Positions 1 through 9,180 of a stretch of DNA of 64,000 bases are shown piece after piece. Source of the DNA: Isoetes taiwanensis (Eukaryota > Streptophyta > Lycopodiopsida > Isoetales > Isoetaceae); contig JAJEKV010000010.1 of NCBI GenBank assembly GCA_021234155.1, positions 17,893,418-17,957,417 of the forward strand. Direction: 5' to 3'. A program made the position numbers and the translations under genes. Position 1 is the stretch's first letter. Every line of letters begins with the position of its first letter. Below the pieces are notes generated by a model. It saw only the letters and a program-made list of their open reading frames with translations, was not told where the DNA came from and did not search any database.

Positions 1-79
1 TGTTAGCTTGCACCCTTTTTGAAAAGCATTTGAAATTGTTTTTCCGGGATCTTTGAGCAATCCGCCCACTTCGCTTGAT

Positions 80-520
80 TCAATGGCTTGACACCATTTG
101 TACCAAATTCTTTGCCATTATCGTGGTGGACTTCCTTGCACGAAGCATGTCATGATTCCTCTCAAACTTATGTTCTTGCATGGTTTCCTTCAAATTCTTC
201 ACCATTTGCTCGACCATAGTAACCTGCTTAGATTTCTTTATAGAAGCAATTGGTAAATCCCTTGCCCTCCAAAGAAGACTGTCAAGGATACGGCCTTTGT
301 CATTGTCATCAACCTTTGTACTAATTTGGTTGAATACTTCATAAATTTCTCCTGAAATTTCTCTTATTCTGCGGTCACTCAGTCTCAATTTCTTATTCTT
401 CTTTGAAGGGGAATTCTTCTTCATTGCTACCTTCTTTGCATACAATCTCTGCCTCTGATCTCTCTTCCTTGCTGCATCAATGGCTCTGTAAATTGAACGG
501 GGAGAGGAATTGGGTTTCAT
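80..520 (-). CDS. Hypothetical small basic protein
   Basis: An ATG-to-stop frame of 146 codons. The first 55 residues are rich in Lys and Arg and include a nuclear-localisation-like cluster (KKNSPSKKNKK); the rest reads as amphipathic helix with no Cys, signal peptide or membrane segment. I do not recognise a family. No neighbour suggests an operon-like or exon context, and the flanks are AT-rich with transposon debris nearby, so it may be a single exon of a host gene, a captured exon, or a chance frame. It is longer than most random frames in this AT-rich stretch, which is the main reason to list it. Confidence 0.3.
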   Translation of the reverse strand: MKPNSSPRSIYRAIDAARKRDQRQRLYAKKVAMKKNSPSKKNKKLRLSDRRIREISGEIYEVFNQISTKVDDNDKGRILDSLLWRARDLPIASIKKSKQVTMVEQMVKNLKETMQEHKFERNHDMLRARKSTTIMAKNLVQMVSSH

Positions 521-1530
521 CTATCCCGGATTTCTGTGTATTGCAAAATTGGTGAGGGCAAATTGTTGAATTTTGGTTCAGGCAATTCTTGGAAACAATT
601 AGTCCCTCCATTTGGTTAGCGCGCCATCCAAGAATATGGCGGGCTATAGGCATTCATGTTTCCGGCACCAAACATGTTCATGATTCTCTCAGCCTGTCAT
701 TTGACGGGCGCGCACCCTACATGTTAATACTTCAATCACGCACGTCGTGTTTAAAACAGACCGATTTTAAGCACTTGTAAGCGGCGTCCGGACGGTGATT
801 TCTGCTACCCAGTATCGATTTTGCACCCCTTTACCATAGGTGCCAATATACTTTTTACTTTTAGCAAAAAACAAGGTCAACGTAGACTTTCTTATGTTAT
901 GAGATTGATCAACTCTCAAGAAGGGAAGATAGGGTATATATTGTATAATATTATATAAGTAATTAAAGATTTTAATATAAAATTTAGTTTCAAAATTGGC
1001 AATATAGCTACAATATGAGCAACAAACTCAAGCATTATGTTTTTTTTTTTTTTCCTCCTAACAAGACATCTAAAAGTATAAAGTTTCATTTCATAGAAGT
1101 TTTAAATTTGACAATCACTAATTTACAAATGTTTGAAAAATAATATTTTATAAATAACATATTTATAACTAATTTACAAAGTTCTATTTTTTGTACTCGG
1201 TTGTGATGCTAAGTGCTAAACTTATATTTATTCGTTATCAGTCATAATTATATTTAAGGCTATTATGCTTTCAATAGGCTAAAAGGGTGGAAGTCAATTT
1301 AAAAGTGTTTTTTTTTTTAATTCAAAATATAAATATAATACACCACCTTCAGTTAAAAAAAAAACGTAATCTACATAAGTAATATATAACATACCCTATA
1401 TAATACTTTCAAAAAAAAAAATTGCATTGTAACAAAAGTAATTTTAAAGGTTTAACAAATGTAAACAAAAAAAAAACACTTATCTATAATTTTATAATAA
1501 ACATCTGATTTCTTATTATAAGCAGCTATC
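521..1530. other. AT-rich stretch without a gene
   Basis: After 781 the sequence is strongly AT-rich with many A and T homopolymers (for example around 1040, 1310, 1360 and 1410). No frame with recognisable protein content, no RNA gene and no clear repeat boundary is visible. Confidence 0.6.
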
Positions 1531-1779
1531 GTGCAAGAGATTTGGTTAATTCGTTTAATAATCTGTGACACTGGGAAAGTGCAGGATGAGAATCACATGC
1601 TCAATGAGTGCCCAATATATGGAGACATCAGAAACAAGTACAGAAATATAAGATGGGGTCAACCAGTACACACCCTGATGATAAGGGCAGAAACAATGAG
1701 AGATCTGGCAGATGCAATCCAGGATATGATGATCAGACATCGAGAAGTACACAAAGAAAGAGGGCTTGTAATATGAACT
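1531..1779 (+). pseudogene. LINE ORF2 C-terminal fragment (zinc-ribbon end)
   Basis: The frame ends in the Cys/His C-terminal motif typical of plant LINE ORF2 proteins: an acidic DENHML stretch followed by ECPIYGDIR, equivalent to the DEQH..CPAYLEIR motif at 36.2 kb and the DEAH..CKCYEDIR motif at 44.2 kb in this window. Reverse transcriptase and endonuclease are absent, so the copy is 5'-truncated, which is usual for LINEs. The stop is directly followed by a LINE-type 3' UTR. It is a dead copy. Confidence 0.7.
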
Positions 1780-2060
1780 GCATAGGAGGCTATTCATAGA
1801 CGCCCACGAAATGCTCAGCTAAAAGCTGATTGTTAACGATGCACCCCTGCACGGCCACGATGCCGATTCAAAGCGGGGTGCCGGTACTAATAGAAACTAA
1901 GGAAGCCTTTAGAAAAGGCTACAATAAATCATCGTGATGTGCTAGTAGCGCCCTTTTAGGGAGCTCGCCCATGCTACATAAGTCCAGGGGCCTGAGGGCA
2001 CAAGGGACAATAATTTCTATTCTATTCTATTCTATTCTATTCTATTCTATTCTATTCTAT
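1780..2060 (+). mobile_element. LINE 3' UTR with (TCTAT)n tail
   Basis: About 230 bp of GC-richer sequence follows the LINE stop codon and ends in a pentanucleotide tail, TCTAT repeated from about 2016 to 2060. A similar pentamer tail, in reverse orientation, ends the LINE at 53.12 kb. Such short-repeat tails take the place of poly(A) in some plant LINEs. Confidence 0.7.
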
Positions 2061-2739
2061 ATTGGATACAATGAAAGCAAGTTTTCACGGTTGATGTAGA
2101 ATACTTTCATTAATTCCACCGAAAACTTAAAATCAAATCAAGCTTCAAAATTAAAATGCATATTATTCTAAATTAAGTATCCATAGATATAGCATCACAT
2201 AAGTGAAGATGTATTGTTCATCTTTTTTAAGTTTGTATCGCATAAACTGTTGGAGTGCTTTTGCTGCATCGAATTATATACACTTATCAAAAAACAAACT
2301 GAAAAAACAAAAATATAAACTATTACATTGTAATACGTGTTGTTTGGTTCAGCTACACCATGCCACTATAGTTTATTAACATGGTGAACTAATGGTTTTA
2401 AAATAACTCAAGGCCTTATTATTTCTTAATGAAATATCCCTTCTGGTTAGTTTCCCTCCAGCTTTCTTTTCTATGGGTTAACACAAGACAAGCTCATATG
2501 TATGAAATAGTATTGTTCCAATTCACTGCTTCTTCTCCTACGCATTCCACAACGTCTATATCTGAATCATATTGTCATTCAACTTCATCACCTGCCCACA
2601 ACCCTTCTTTTTCTTCCCCACCCCCTTCCTTAAGCTTGCCTTAACGCTCTTTGCATTTTTATTTTTCACACACCCAAAAAAACAATAACTGCTCCTATAA
2701 ACAACCACAACATATGCATAATGCTATGTCATAACGCTA
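2061..2739. other. No gene seen
   Basis: AT-rich sequence with short Ser-rich frames that show no family resemblance. Nothing here can be supported as a gene. Confidence 0.5.
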
Positions 2740-3140
2740 GCATTTATATTATCATTGTCAAAATTACAACAAGTATTGATAGCAAGAGTGATGTAAGTCG
2801 TGATATTATCCATGATGCTATTATCGATACATATAGCACTGATATAATATTGTCAATATGTGATACTATAATTGAAGCTATGGGTGATACTGTAACTGGC
2901 ATAAGCTATACTACTTATATTGTCATTAATAACATTGAACTGATAAATGATGGTAAAATTGATGCGATATGCGATATTATTTATGATATTATTAGTAACA
3001 CATATATTGCCATTAATTAGTATTGATATAATTGTTGGCAAGATTTATGATGACGTTGATGATGTTATAGATGGTAGAATCTTGTCATTGGTAGTGTCAC
3101 TGTACCTTGAATATCATTATTTATATCACTTGATATCTTC
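2740..3140. repeat. Degenerate trinucleotide-like repeat
   Basis: About 400 bp built from loosely repeated GAT, ATT, TGT and ATA triplets with period near three. Because the period is three, frames stay open on both strands (for example 2721-3020 plus and 2853-3041 minus) and give monotonous Ile/Asp/Ser/Asn translations. I read it as an old, decayed microsatellite and not as coding. Confidence 0.55.
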
Positions 3141-3368
3141 CTAGGTGCAGAAGGTGCTGATCTTCCCGGATTTTAGTTAAAGTATTGCCGACTTTTAGGA
3201 ATGTTCATATTACTTACCCTTGCTCTATGTGATGCCCCATAGCCATTATTTCCTACACCCATATTATATCTCTACTCCATGATTGCCATTCTATCATAAA
3301 TCCTCCCCTCGAATATTTTGCCTACCCATGGATCCCTATTTATTATTTTGCCTTCCATTTCCCCCCCA

Positions 3369-3427
3369 TTCATTATTCATTTTTCAGTATTCATTATTCA
3401 TTATTCATTGTTTATTATTCATTATCC
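3369..3427. repeat. Imperfect (TTCATTA)n repeat
   Basis: A run of TTCATTATTCATT-type units about 60 bp long, just left of the inverted repeat at 3428. Confidence 0.6.
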
Positions 3428-3558
3428 ATTTTGTTTTGGTGTGTTATGGAAGGTATTGTTTTTTTTTTTTGTTGAGAAAAAAAAATAAAAATCTAAAAAA
3501 CATTAGTAAGTTCATGAATAACATATAAAATAGTACCCATAACACACCAAAACAAAAT
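3428..3558. repeat. Perfect 22-bp inverted repeat with 87-bp loop
   Basis: The arms at 3428-3449 and 3537-3558 are exact reverse complements (core TGGTGTGTTATGG against CCATAACACACCA). The loop is A/T homopolymer sequence. It could be a small foldback or MITE-like element, but no flanking target duplication is evident. Confidence 0.7.
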
Positions 3559-3560
3559 TT

Positions 3561-3791
3561 TCAATTTGTTTTTTCCTCGATACAAAACGCGACCAAATAA
3601 AGCGCGGCCATCATAATATCATCTTCCAAAGTAAGGAATGAAAGAGGCTTAAAAAGTAAACTGCCCAACCTACCTGTCTTAGTTTTCGTATCTTCATAAA
3701 AGCTTACTACACTACAATGATCTTTCGCATATACTTTGCAATGTTTTTCCAACATAATACCCATATATGCTTTTATTTTTCCACCTTGCAA
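3561..3791 (-). pseudogene. Short unplaced coding fragment
   Basis: A 76-codon frame containing CSVVSFYEDTKTKTGRLG. A Ser-Phe-Tyr-Glu segment followed by a short gap and Thr-x-x-Gly is reminiscent of the region after the hydrolase core in plant lipase-like/NB-ARC or ankyrin-fused proteins, but this is from memory and weak. The fragment lies directly beside the broken end of gypsy element A and could be host exon debris. No complete domain is present. Confidence 0.25.
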
Positions 3792-3872
3792 ATCTTTACT
3801 TTTATTAGCTTGCCATACCTTTATTGCCCTACTTGATTGATCATGGTCATATATCTAGTGGTTTTAAGCCTT

Positions 3873-5231
3873 CTATAGAGCACCTGTAAGGAGATACTGC
3901 TGAAAGTTGTGGAACCAATGTGGCGTGGCCGTGACCAGAAAGAGTTGAGCGTCAGGAAAAGCATCGAAAACTCCCATGGAGGGATCATCTGTGTGGATGC
4001 GTGAAAGATAATCCGGTACGACATGAGATTTGCCTGCCTTATGAACAATTTCGAAAGGTGCGAATTCTTGCAGAAGAAGGACCCAACGGGCAATTCTGCC
4101 CGTGGGCGTGGATTTGTTGATCAGATAAAGAAGTGCTTGGTGGTCAACAAAGAACTTGATCTTACTGCCTAAGAGATAGTGACGGAAGCATTGGACACAA
4201 AAAATTAAACCCAAAGCCTCCCGCTCCGTGGCAGAGTAGTTGCGCTCAGCAGGATTGAGTTTTCTGCTGGCATATCGGTTTGGTTTGTCAGTGTGCGCAT
4301 CATATTCTTGAGAAAGAACAGCTCCAATAGCAAACGCCGAGACATCAACATATACATGAAAGGGCTTGTCCCATTGAGGAGGAACAAGCACCGGGGCCTG
4401 AGTAAGCAAAAGGTTCAACTGTTGGAAAGCAGCATCCGCCTGGGAAGTCCAAGCCCAGGTGGATTCATCACTCGTGAGTTTATGGATGGGATCTGCAATG
4501 GCTGCGAGTCCAGGAATGAAGGTGGAGTAATAATTTACCTTACCCAGGAAAGAGCGTGTCTCCTTGATATTGGCTGGTGCTTGAGCTTTAAGCACACAAC
4601 TGATTTTGGCAGGATCTGTGGTGATACCTGCTTTACTGACGACATGTCCTAACAGAACACCGGAGGTGACGCAAAAGGTACATTTCTCTGGATTGAGACT
4701 AATGCCGGACTCATCACATTTCTGAAAGACGAGTTCCAATTTATCCAAATGGTCATCCATGGAACTGTAGGCAGAGAAGTCATCTTGAAAAATTTGGAGG
4801 AAGGGATTTTCCTTCATAAAATCATGAAAAATTGAGAGCATGATGCGTTGAAACGTTGATGGAGAGTTTGATAACCCAAAAGGAACCACTTTGTAGGCAA
4901 AAGTGCCCCACGGGGTGGTGAAAGTAGTATTGAGTTGATCAGATTCTTTGATTGAGATTTGATTGTAGCCAGAAAAACCATCCATGAAGGAGTACATCTC
5001 ATGTCCAGCGACCTCTTCCAGAACCTGGTCTGTGAAGGGAAGTGGGAAGTGATCACGCTCCATGGCCTGATTGAGTTCACGGTAGTCCACGCAAACGCGG
5101 ATCTTACCAATGACGATGGGGCTCACCCATTCAGAATGTTTGACCTCATAGATCAAACCTGCAGCAAGAAGTTTGTCAATTTCTGCCTTGACGCGGTCAC
5201 GGTACTTTGGGTTGAGCCGGTACTGTCGTTG
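3873..5231 (-). pseudogene. Reverse transcriptase-RNase H of element A
   Basis: The reverse transcriptase would copy element RNA in virus-like particles and RNase H would remove the RNA strand. Numbering from the Met at 5156, RT shows the first Asp in SFMDGFSGYN (59), PFGLSNSPSTFQR (92-104) and the active site as FQDD (123-126), with Gln where Met or Val is usual. RNase H follows with Asp271 (VDVSAFAIGAVL), Glu313, Asp338 (FVDHQALLYL) and Asp382 (PDYLSR). The finger region lacks five residues present in copy C (between SPIVI and GKI). The frame is open from the TAG at 5232 to its stop at 3873; the last 45 codons enter the spacer before integrase. Confidence 0.85.
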
Positions 5232-5762
5232 CTATACAGGACGTGCATCTGATTTGGTAGGAATTGTGAGTTCCCCCAAGTTTTTGTTGATCCCCCGAAG
5301 ATCTCTGTAGCTCCAGGCAAAAATGTGCTTGAATTTTTTGAACAGTGTGATGGCCCGTTTGCGATAGGGGGTTGGGAGATTTGCAGCAAGGCGGACTGGC
5401 TGATTATTGCCAACATCCACGATCTCCACTTTGGGAGTCTGAATATGTGGGATAACTTCCGTGTCTTGAACAACATGAGCAGGAGGTTGAAACAGGACAG
5501 GATGAGTTGCACTCTGCGTGGTGAAGAAGAGTGGTTGCTGAGCGTCATCAAGCAATGGTTGCTTCATGACGACGTGGACATCAACTGTGTCTGGAGGAAG
5601 TTCTGTATCTGAAAAGTGATCAACACGTTGGATGCGATTGCAAGGAGCCAGGTAGGGGTCAAGCAAAGCAGCCACAGCCTGGTCCTGATCTAGAGTCATC
5701 TCTCCCCATGGATCAGCATATTCAGGGTAGGATGACAGAGGCAGACTCGCAGGAGGAGCCTA
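5232..5762 (-). pseudogene. Protease-RT linker of element A, bounded by two in-frame TAGs
   Basis: The frame is continuous with protease upstream and RT downstream, broken only by TAG at 5760-5762 and TAG at 5232-5234. The segment ends in the conserved lead into RT (AANLPTPYRKRAITLFKKFK and GELTIPTK). At the first TAG copy C reads CGG in a region where CAG is often garbled, so CAG is the likely ancestor. At the second, copy C also reads TAG followed by CAA, so that stop may be older or functional. Confidence 0.7.
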
Positions 5763-6656
5763 AACTTGATAAATGTTCTGTGCTTCCTCAGAATCGGTGT
5801 CAGACAGAGAAGGTTCAGCATTGTCGACCGAAATGATCTTGCCGGTTTCCAAGTCCATAGTGGCATTGAGGTGACCATCTGTGATGACTAACCGATCCGT
5901 GGCCCAGTAATGGATACTCTTGGCCTGATGGAGAAAAGGTCTGCCGACCAACATTTCATAATCACCTGGATCTTCTCCTGCTTTCCAAACACCAAATTCC
6001 AAGGGGAATCTGAGATCGCCTATGTTGATGTGAAGAAGAGGCGTGATGCCTTGAGGTCGCGTGATATGGCCATTAGCCAATTTGATGTCATATGGGGCAT
6101 GATACAGTTGTTTGATGCCTATTTGCTTTCGGAGTTTATCCGTGATGAGATTTACAGCACTACCCCCGTCAATTTGAACATGATTGACTTGTTGATTGCC
6201 AACCGTGGCATGTACCGTGGGTGTGGAGGTAGCAACTGCCCCAACTAAAACTGTAGGAAGGGGTGACTGGTCCTCAAGAGACAGACACAGTTTCAATATA
6301 GTTGCCAGACTTAAAGGAATTTTGATTTTTGCAAGCTCCTCTTGGAGTTCCAGGGGCACATGAGAAAAGTGATCAGCTGGATCCAATGGAGCTGGAGTGC
6401 AAGGTAATGAAGCAGCAACTTCTTTGAGAAGCTCCACCTCTGCAGCAATATTTGGATATGTCTGAGAGCGTGGAGGTTGAGATGTGGAAGGTGTATCTTG
6501 ACGCTGTTGAGCTCTGGTGGTGGCATGAACATTAGCCAACGTGCGGCCTTCTGCAGCTTGCATGAGGTTCAGGATGCTTTGTCGGACTTTAGGCATGACA
6601 TGAGGCATGAGTTTCTCCAAGACAGGGGCAAAGTGAACCTTTTTTCTCCTCTTCAT
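5763..6656 (-). CDS. Aspartic protease domain of element A Pol
   Basis: This retropepsin-type domain would cut the Gag-Pol polyprotein. The catalytic loop is DGGS at residues 163-166 (VQIDGGSAVNLI), as in Athila/Tat elements and not DTGS/DSGS, and the flap/C-terminal side shows DYEMLVGRPFL. The first 130 residues are a linker with a helical, Gln-rich part. Upstream, the Gag frame is joined by a one-base slip in an A run near 6645 (copy C has one more A), so here the protease frame is detached from Gag. It ends at TAG 5760-5762. Confidence 0.75.
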
Positions 6657-7329
6657 GAGGGATCATGTCGACTGCAAAAGCAGGTTGCGTGCCATGAGGA
6701 AGAATGGTGAAGGGGCGTGACGCCCTGGTCTGGCGTGAAACCAAACCGACCCAATTTGACGGCTGTACTGGAGGATTAAGAGCCTGAAAAATTTCTTCCT
6801 GTGCTTGTTGATCCATAGGAGCCGGTTGATATCTTGATTGCTGAGGCACGCGTGGTGGCTTCCGAAGAACAGGACGAGGGCCTTGTTTGCCATTGGCAAT
6901 CCAAAGTTGATAAGCCGTGAGGCGGACGGATGTGGTCTGATTTGTGCCTGGAAGTTGAACTTGAACTTGAGGAAGTTGAGGACATGCAGTGGTGGTATGA
7001 CCCCATTATTGACAGTGATAACACTGAGCTTTAGAAGGATCAAAAGGGGGGCGAGTGCTTGGTCCCCGTGGTTGCTGAGACTGTTGATATTGTTGAATCA
7101 GTTGAGCCTGCATTTGTTGCGGCTGATATGACGATTGTTGCTGAGGTGTGGTTTGGACTTGATAAACCATCTTGTGTCGGAAAGGAGTAGGATGAGTGCA
7201 CGTGCACTCTTCCGTGGCATGATTACACATGTTGCAGCGTTTGCAATGAGGTGGGCCATTGGTGGAGTTGCACTCATTTGCCAAGTGGCCTTGATATTTG
7301 CAGAGATGGCACCAGATCTGACTGCGTTG
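6657..7329 (-). pseudogene. Gag nucleocapsid region with three zinc knuckles
   Basis: Downstream of the Gag stop the same frame continues and encodes three CX2CX4HX4C knuckles: CHLCKYQGHLANEC (about 7269-7310), CKRCNMCNHATEEC (about 7203-7245) and CYHCQ-stop-WGHTTTAC (about 6984-7025). They would bind element RNA. The third is interrupted by TAA at 7006-7008 where copy C has GAA. Between knuckles two and three lies a Gln-rich segment. Copies B and C keep all three positions. Confidence 0.8.
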
Positions 7330-8553
7330 CTAATTGGCGTGTTGAGGCTGAACAGCAGTCTGAGGAACCATGACCGGTGGAATGAATGGGAGCTCCTGAA
7401 GAGCCACGCCATGGGAGGAAACATTGACTGAGTGATTGACAAGGTTGATAGCCTGCTCCAAAGTCTTCGGGCACAGGTATTCAGTCATGAGTCGGATAGC
7501 TGGAGGAAGTCCCTGGAGAAACCAGACTAGAATCTGGCTCTGTGTTGGGTACTCCTTAAGTTTGCTGAGCAGTATATGAAAACGATCCACAAAATCCCTG
7601 GCGGACTCCGTGGGCGCTTGTTGAAGGTCATTGAGTTGCTTGAGATGAAGTTGATCATCATCCGTGGTACCATAGTGAGAAAGAAAAGCAGTTTTCATTT
7701 CTGACCAATCTTGTTTCCAGTGGCTTTTGTTGGACATGAGCCATTGATGAGGAGAGCCACGTAGCATGGTGGAAAAGATGTGGAATTTTAGTTGAGGTTG
7801 AGCATGACCATTTGGGGCAGCCAGAGCCTCAAACTCTTCCATGTGGGCCTGAGCACTTTGGTCTAAAAGTTTGCCTTTCGTGTTGCCAAAGGTCGGATAA
7901 GTCAACTTGAGGTTCTGAAAGGTAGAGGTTAAAGTGCTTGGTTGGACCTGAACAGGCGGTGTATAAGGAGCATATTGTGGCTGCGTGGGGGGTGGCAACG
8001 TGCCTGAAGGTGGCAAAGTGCCGGAAAGATGTTGAAGATGTGCAAAAGGAGGTTCCTTTGGTGGAGGTACTTGAGGTACGTGGTCATTGGTTTTGAGATC
8101 TGTAAGGTTGTAAACAAGAAGGGTTTGTTGAAAGGAAGGAGATGTAGGAAATGAAAAAACAGGAGGAGGGGCAAAAGAAACATGTGGATAGCCCTGTCCT
8201 CCCGGAGGAGATGATGGTTGTGAAGGCGGAGGTGTATGGCCCGAAGAATTATGGATGTAGGTATTCTCTAGGGTATGAAAGTAATGTTGAGAAGGCTGAG
8301 CCTGATATTGCTCCTGATAGTGATGAGGTGACTGAGGCTGTGAGCAATATTTGCACGCTTGAGGAGGGGAACTGGGACAAGACAGGACACGAGGAGTAGG
8401 TGGCGCCGACTGAGCCCTAGAGCGAATGTGGCCTCCCTCAATGTCATAAGCAGATCCATATATGTCGCGAACAACTTTCCGTCGTTGGTGGCGCTCCAAT
8501 CGAGACGCCGTCTGGGTAAGAAGCTCTTCTGGAGTGAAAGTTCGTGCAGACAT
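7330..8553 (-). CDS. Gag (capsid) of element A
   Basis: 407 codons from ATG at 8553 to a TAG at 7330-7332. Residues 40-220 are Pro/Gln/Ser-rich and probably disordered. Residues 225-385 form the retrotransposon gag (capsid) region, with FHIFSTMLRGSPHQWLMS, then HWKQDWSEMKTAFLSHYG, then FLQGLPPAIRLMTEYL. It would assemble the particle shell in the cytoplasm. The stop separates capsid from the zinc knuckles, which follow in the same frame, so it probably replaced a sense codon. The ATG at 8553 is preceded by about 47 bp of leader after the LTR. Confidence 0.85.
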   Translation of the reverse strand: MSARTFTPEELLTQTASRLERHQRRKVVRDIYGSAYDIEGGHIRSRAQSAPPTPRVLSCPSSPPQACKYCSQPQSPHHYQEQYQAQPSQHYFHTLENTYIHNSSGHTPPPSQPSSPPGGQGYPHVSFAPPPVFSFPTSPSFQQTLLVYNLTDLKTNDHVPQVPPPKEPPFAHLQHLSGTLPPSGTLPPPTQPQYAPYTPPVQVQPSTLTSTFQNLKLTYPTFGNTKGKLLDQSAQAHMEEFEALAAPNGHAQPQLKFHIFSTMLRGSPHQWLMSNKSHWKQDWSEMKTAFLSHYGTTDDDQLHLKQLNDLQQAPTESARDFVDRFHILLSKLKEYPTQSQILVWFLQGLPPAIRLMTEYLCPKTLEQAINLVNHSVNVSSHGVALQELPFIPPVMVPQTAVQPQHAN

Positions 8554-8581
8554 TGAAACAGAATGAAGGAAAATCGAATCA

Positions 8582-8600
8582 GACCCGACAGCGGCGACAG
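8582..8600 (-). promoter_or_regulatory. Primer-binding region of element A
   Basis: The bases next to the 3' end of the 5' LTR read (minus strand) CTGTCGCCGCTGTCGGGTC; copy C has CCGCCGCCGCTGCCGGGTC. The core GCCGCTGCCGGG is close to the tRNA-Asp-type site GCCGTTGCCGGG remembered for Athila elements. The match is imperfect, so primer identity is tentative. Confidence 0.4.
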
Positions 8601-9180
8601 TGTTTGGGGTCTGGGTTCGGGGACTCCTGCAAGACAGCCCTCTGTGAGGACCTGTGGATCAAACAGGAGGATCCGGTAGCTGTGTCACGCGGGATTTGCA
8701 AAAGAACAATGAGAAAACAATGAGATAACAGAAACACAATGAGAGAACAATGGTCAAACAATGAACTCCTTAATATCAATGAGAATACATGAGCTCTCCA
8801 AATGAGAGAAGACAGAAAAATGAGATGAGACCCAAAACTCCTCTGCCCGTGAGGGCTACATCTACTGCTATATATAGTACAACGGCCTTTGGCCCAATAT
8901 AGAGACAATGAGATAACTCGGTGCCGACTCCTTGAAAGAAGGCTTGAATTGTAGGATCTTTGGGGGTGCCTCTTGAGACCCTGAAATGACGCTGACTGAG
9001 ACCACGCGTCATTTCTCTGTGCGCCTCCTCTTGGTCCCGGTCGCAGGCTTTGACTGCGTGGTTGGCTGTGGCTTGGTCTTCTGCGCCTTGGACGACTGAC
9101 TCGTGGTTGTCTGCTCCTTGTTCTTGGCCTGGTCCGTCGTGTGCATGAATAGTCCTGTACCAGGACGTACAGGGCTAACA
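8601..9180 (-). repeat. 5' LTR of element A (subfamily 1)
   Basis: 580 bp, beginning TGTTAG and ending CAAACA in element orientation. The right edge, at 9180, abuts LINE sequence. It matches the LTR of element D (42351-42777) closely and the subfamily 2 LTRs (34528, 45247, 10385) more distantly. It carries a TATATATAG box and, upstream of that box in U3, an open 45-codon frame (9009-9146). Confidence 0.9.
9009..9146 (-). CDS. LTR-encoded small basic protein (U3 smORF)
   Basis: 45 codons, starting MHTTDQ about 35 bp inside the LTR and ending KRRRTEK-stop. It is Lys/Gln/Thr-rich with a basic tail that could act as a nuclear signal or RNA-binding patch. The same frame is open in the diverged subfamily 2 LTRs as 46 codons, with synonymous changes at His2, Thr3 and Thr4 and only whole-codon gaps. 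It lies upstream of the LTR TATA box, so genomic RNA would carry it only in the 3' LTR copy, just after the large extra ORF. Function unknown. Confidence 0.55.
   Translation of the reverse strand: MHTTDQAKNKEQTTTSQSSKAQKTKPQPTTQSKPATGTKRRRTEK

Larger units (their letters stand above)
3866..9180 (-). mobile_element. Ty3/gypsy element A (Athila/Tat-like), 5' half
   Basis: In element orientation the order is 5' LTR (9180-8601), primer-site region, gag, zinc knuckles, protease, RT and RNase H. The RT style (FPLPF, YSFMDGFSGYNQI, VPFGLSNSPSTFQR) and a DGGS protease resemble the non-chromodomain Athila/Tat branch. Homology with copies B and C stops near 3866, before integrase, so the integrase, the extra ORF and the 3' LTR are missing. 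A plus-strand 3' half of the same LTR subfamily starts at 37.56 kb (element D). Three in-frame TAGs, one TAA, one frameshift and a 5-codon deletion make it non-functional. Confidence 0.85.

Noticed and set aside
2429-2644. Ser-rich 71-codon frame with a hydrophobic start
   Set aside because: Low-complexity pyrimidine-rich sequence, no homologous feature.
4293-4652. Plus-strand ORFs inside the RT-RNase H region
   Set aside because: Shadows of the minus-strand pol; their codon pattern follows the antisense of conserved RT/RNase H motifs.
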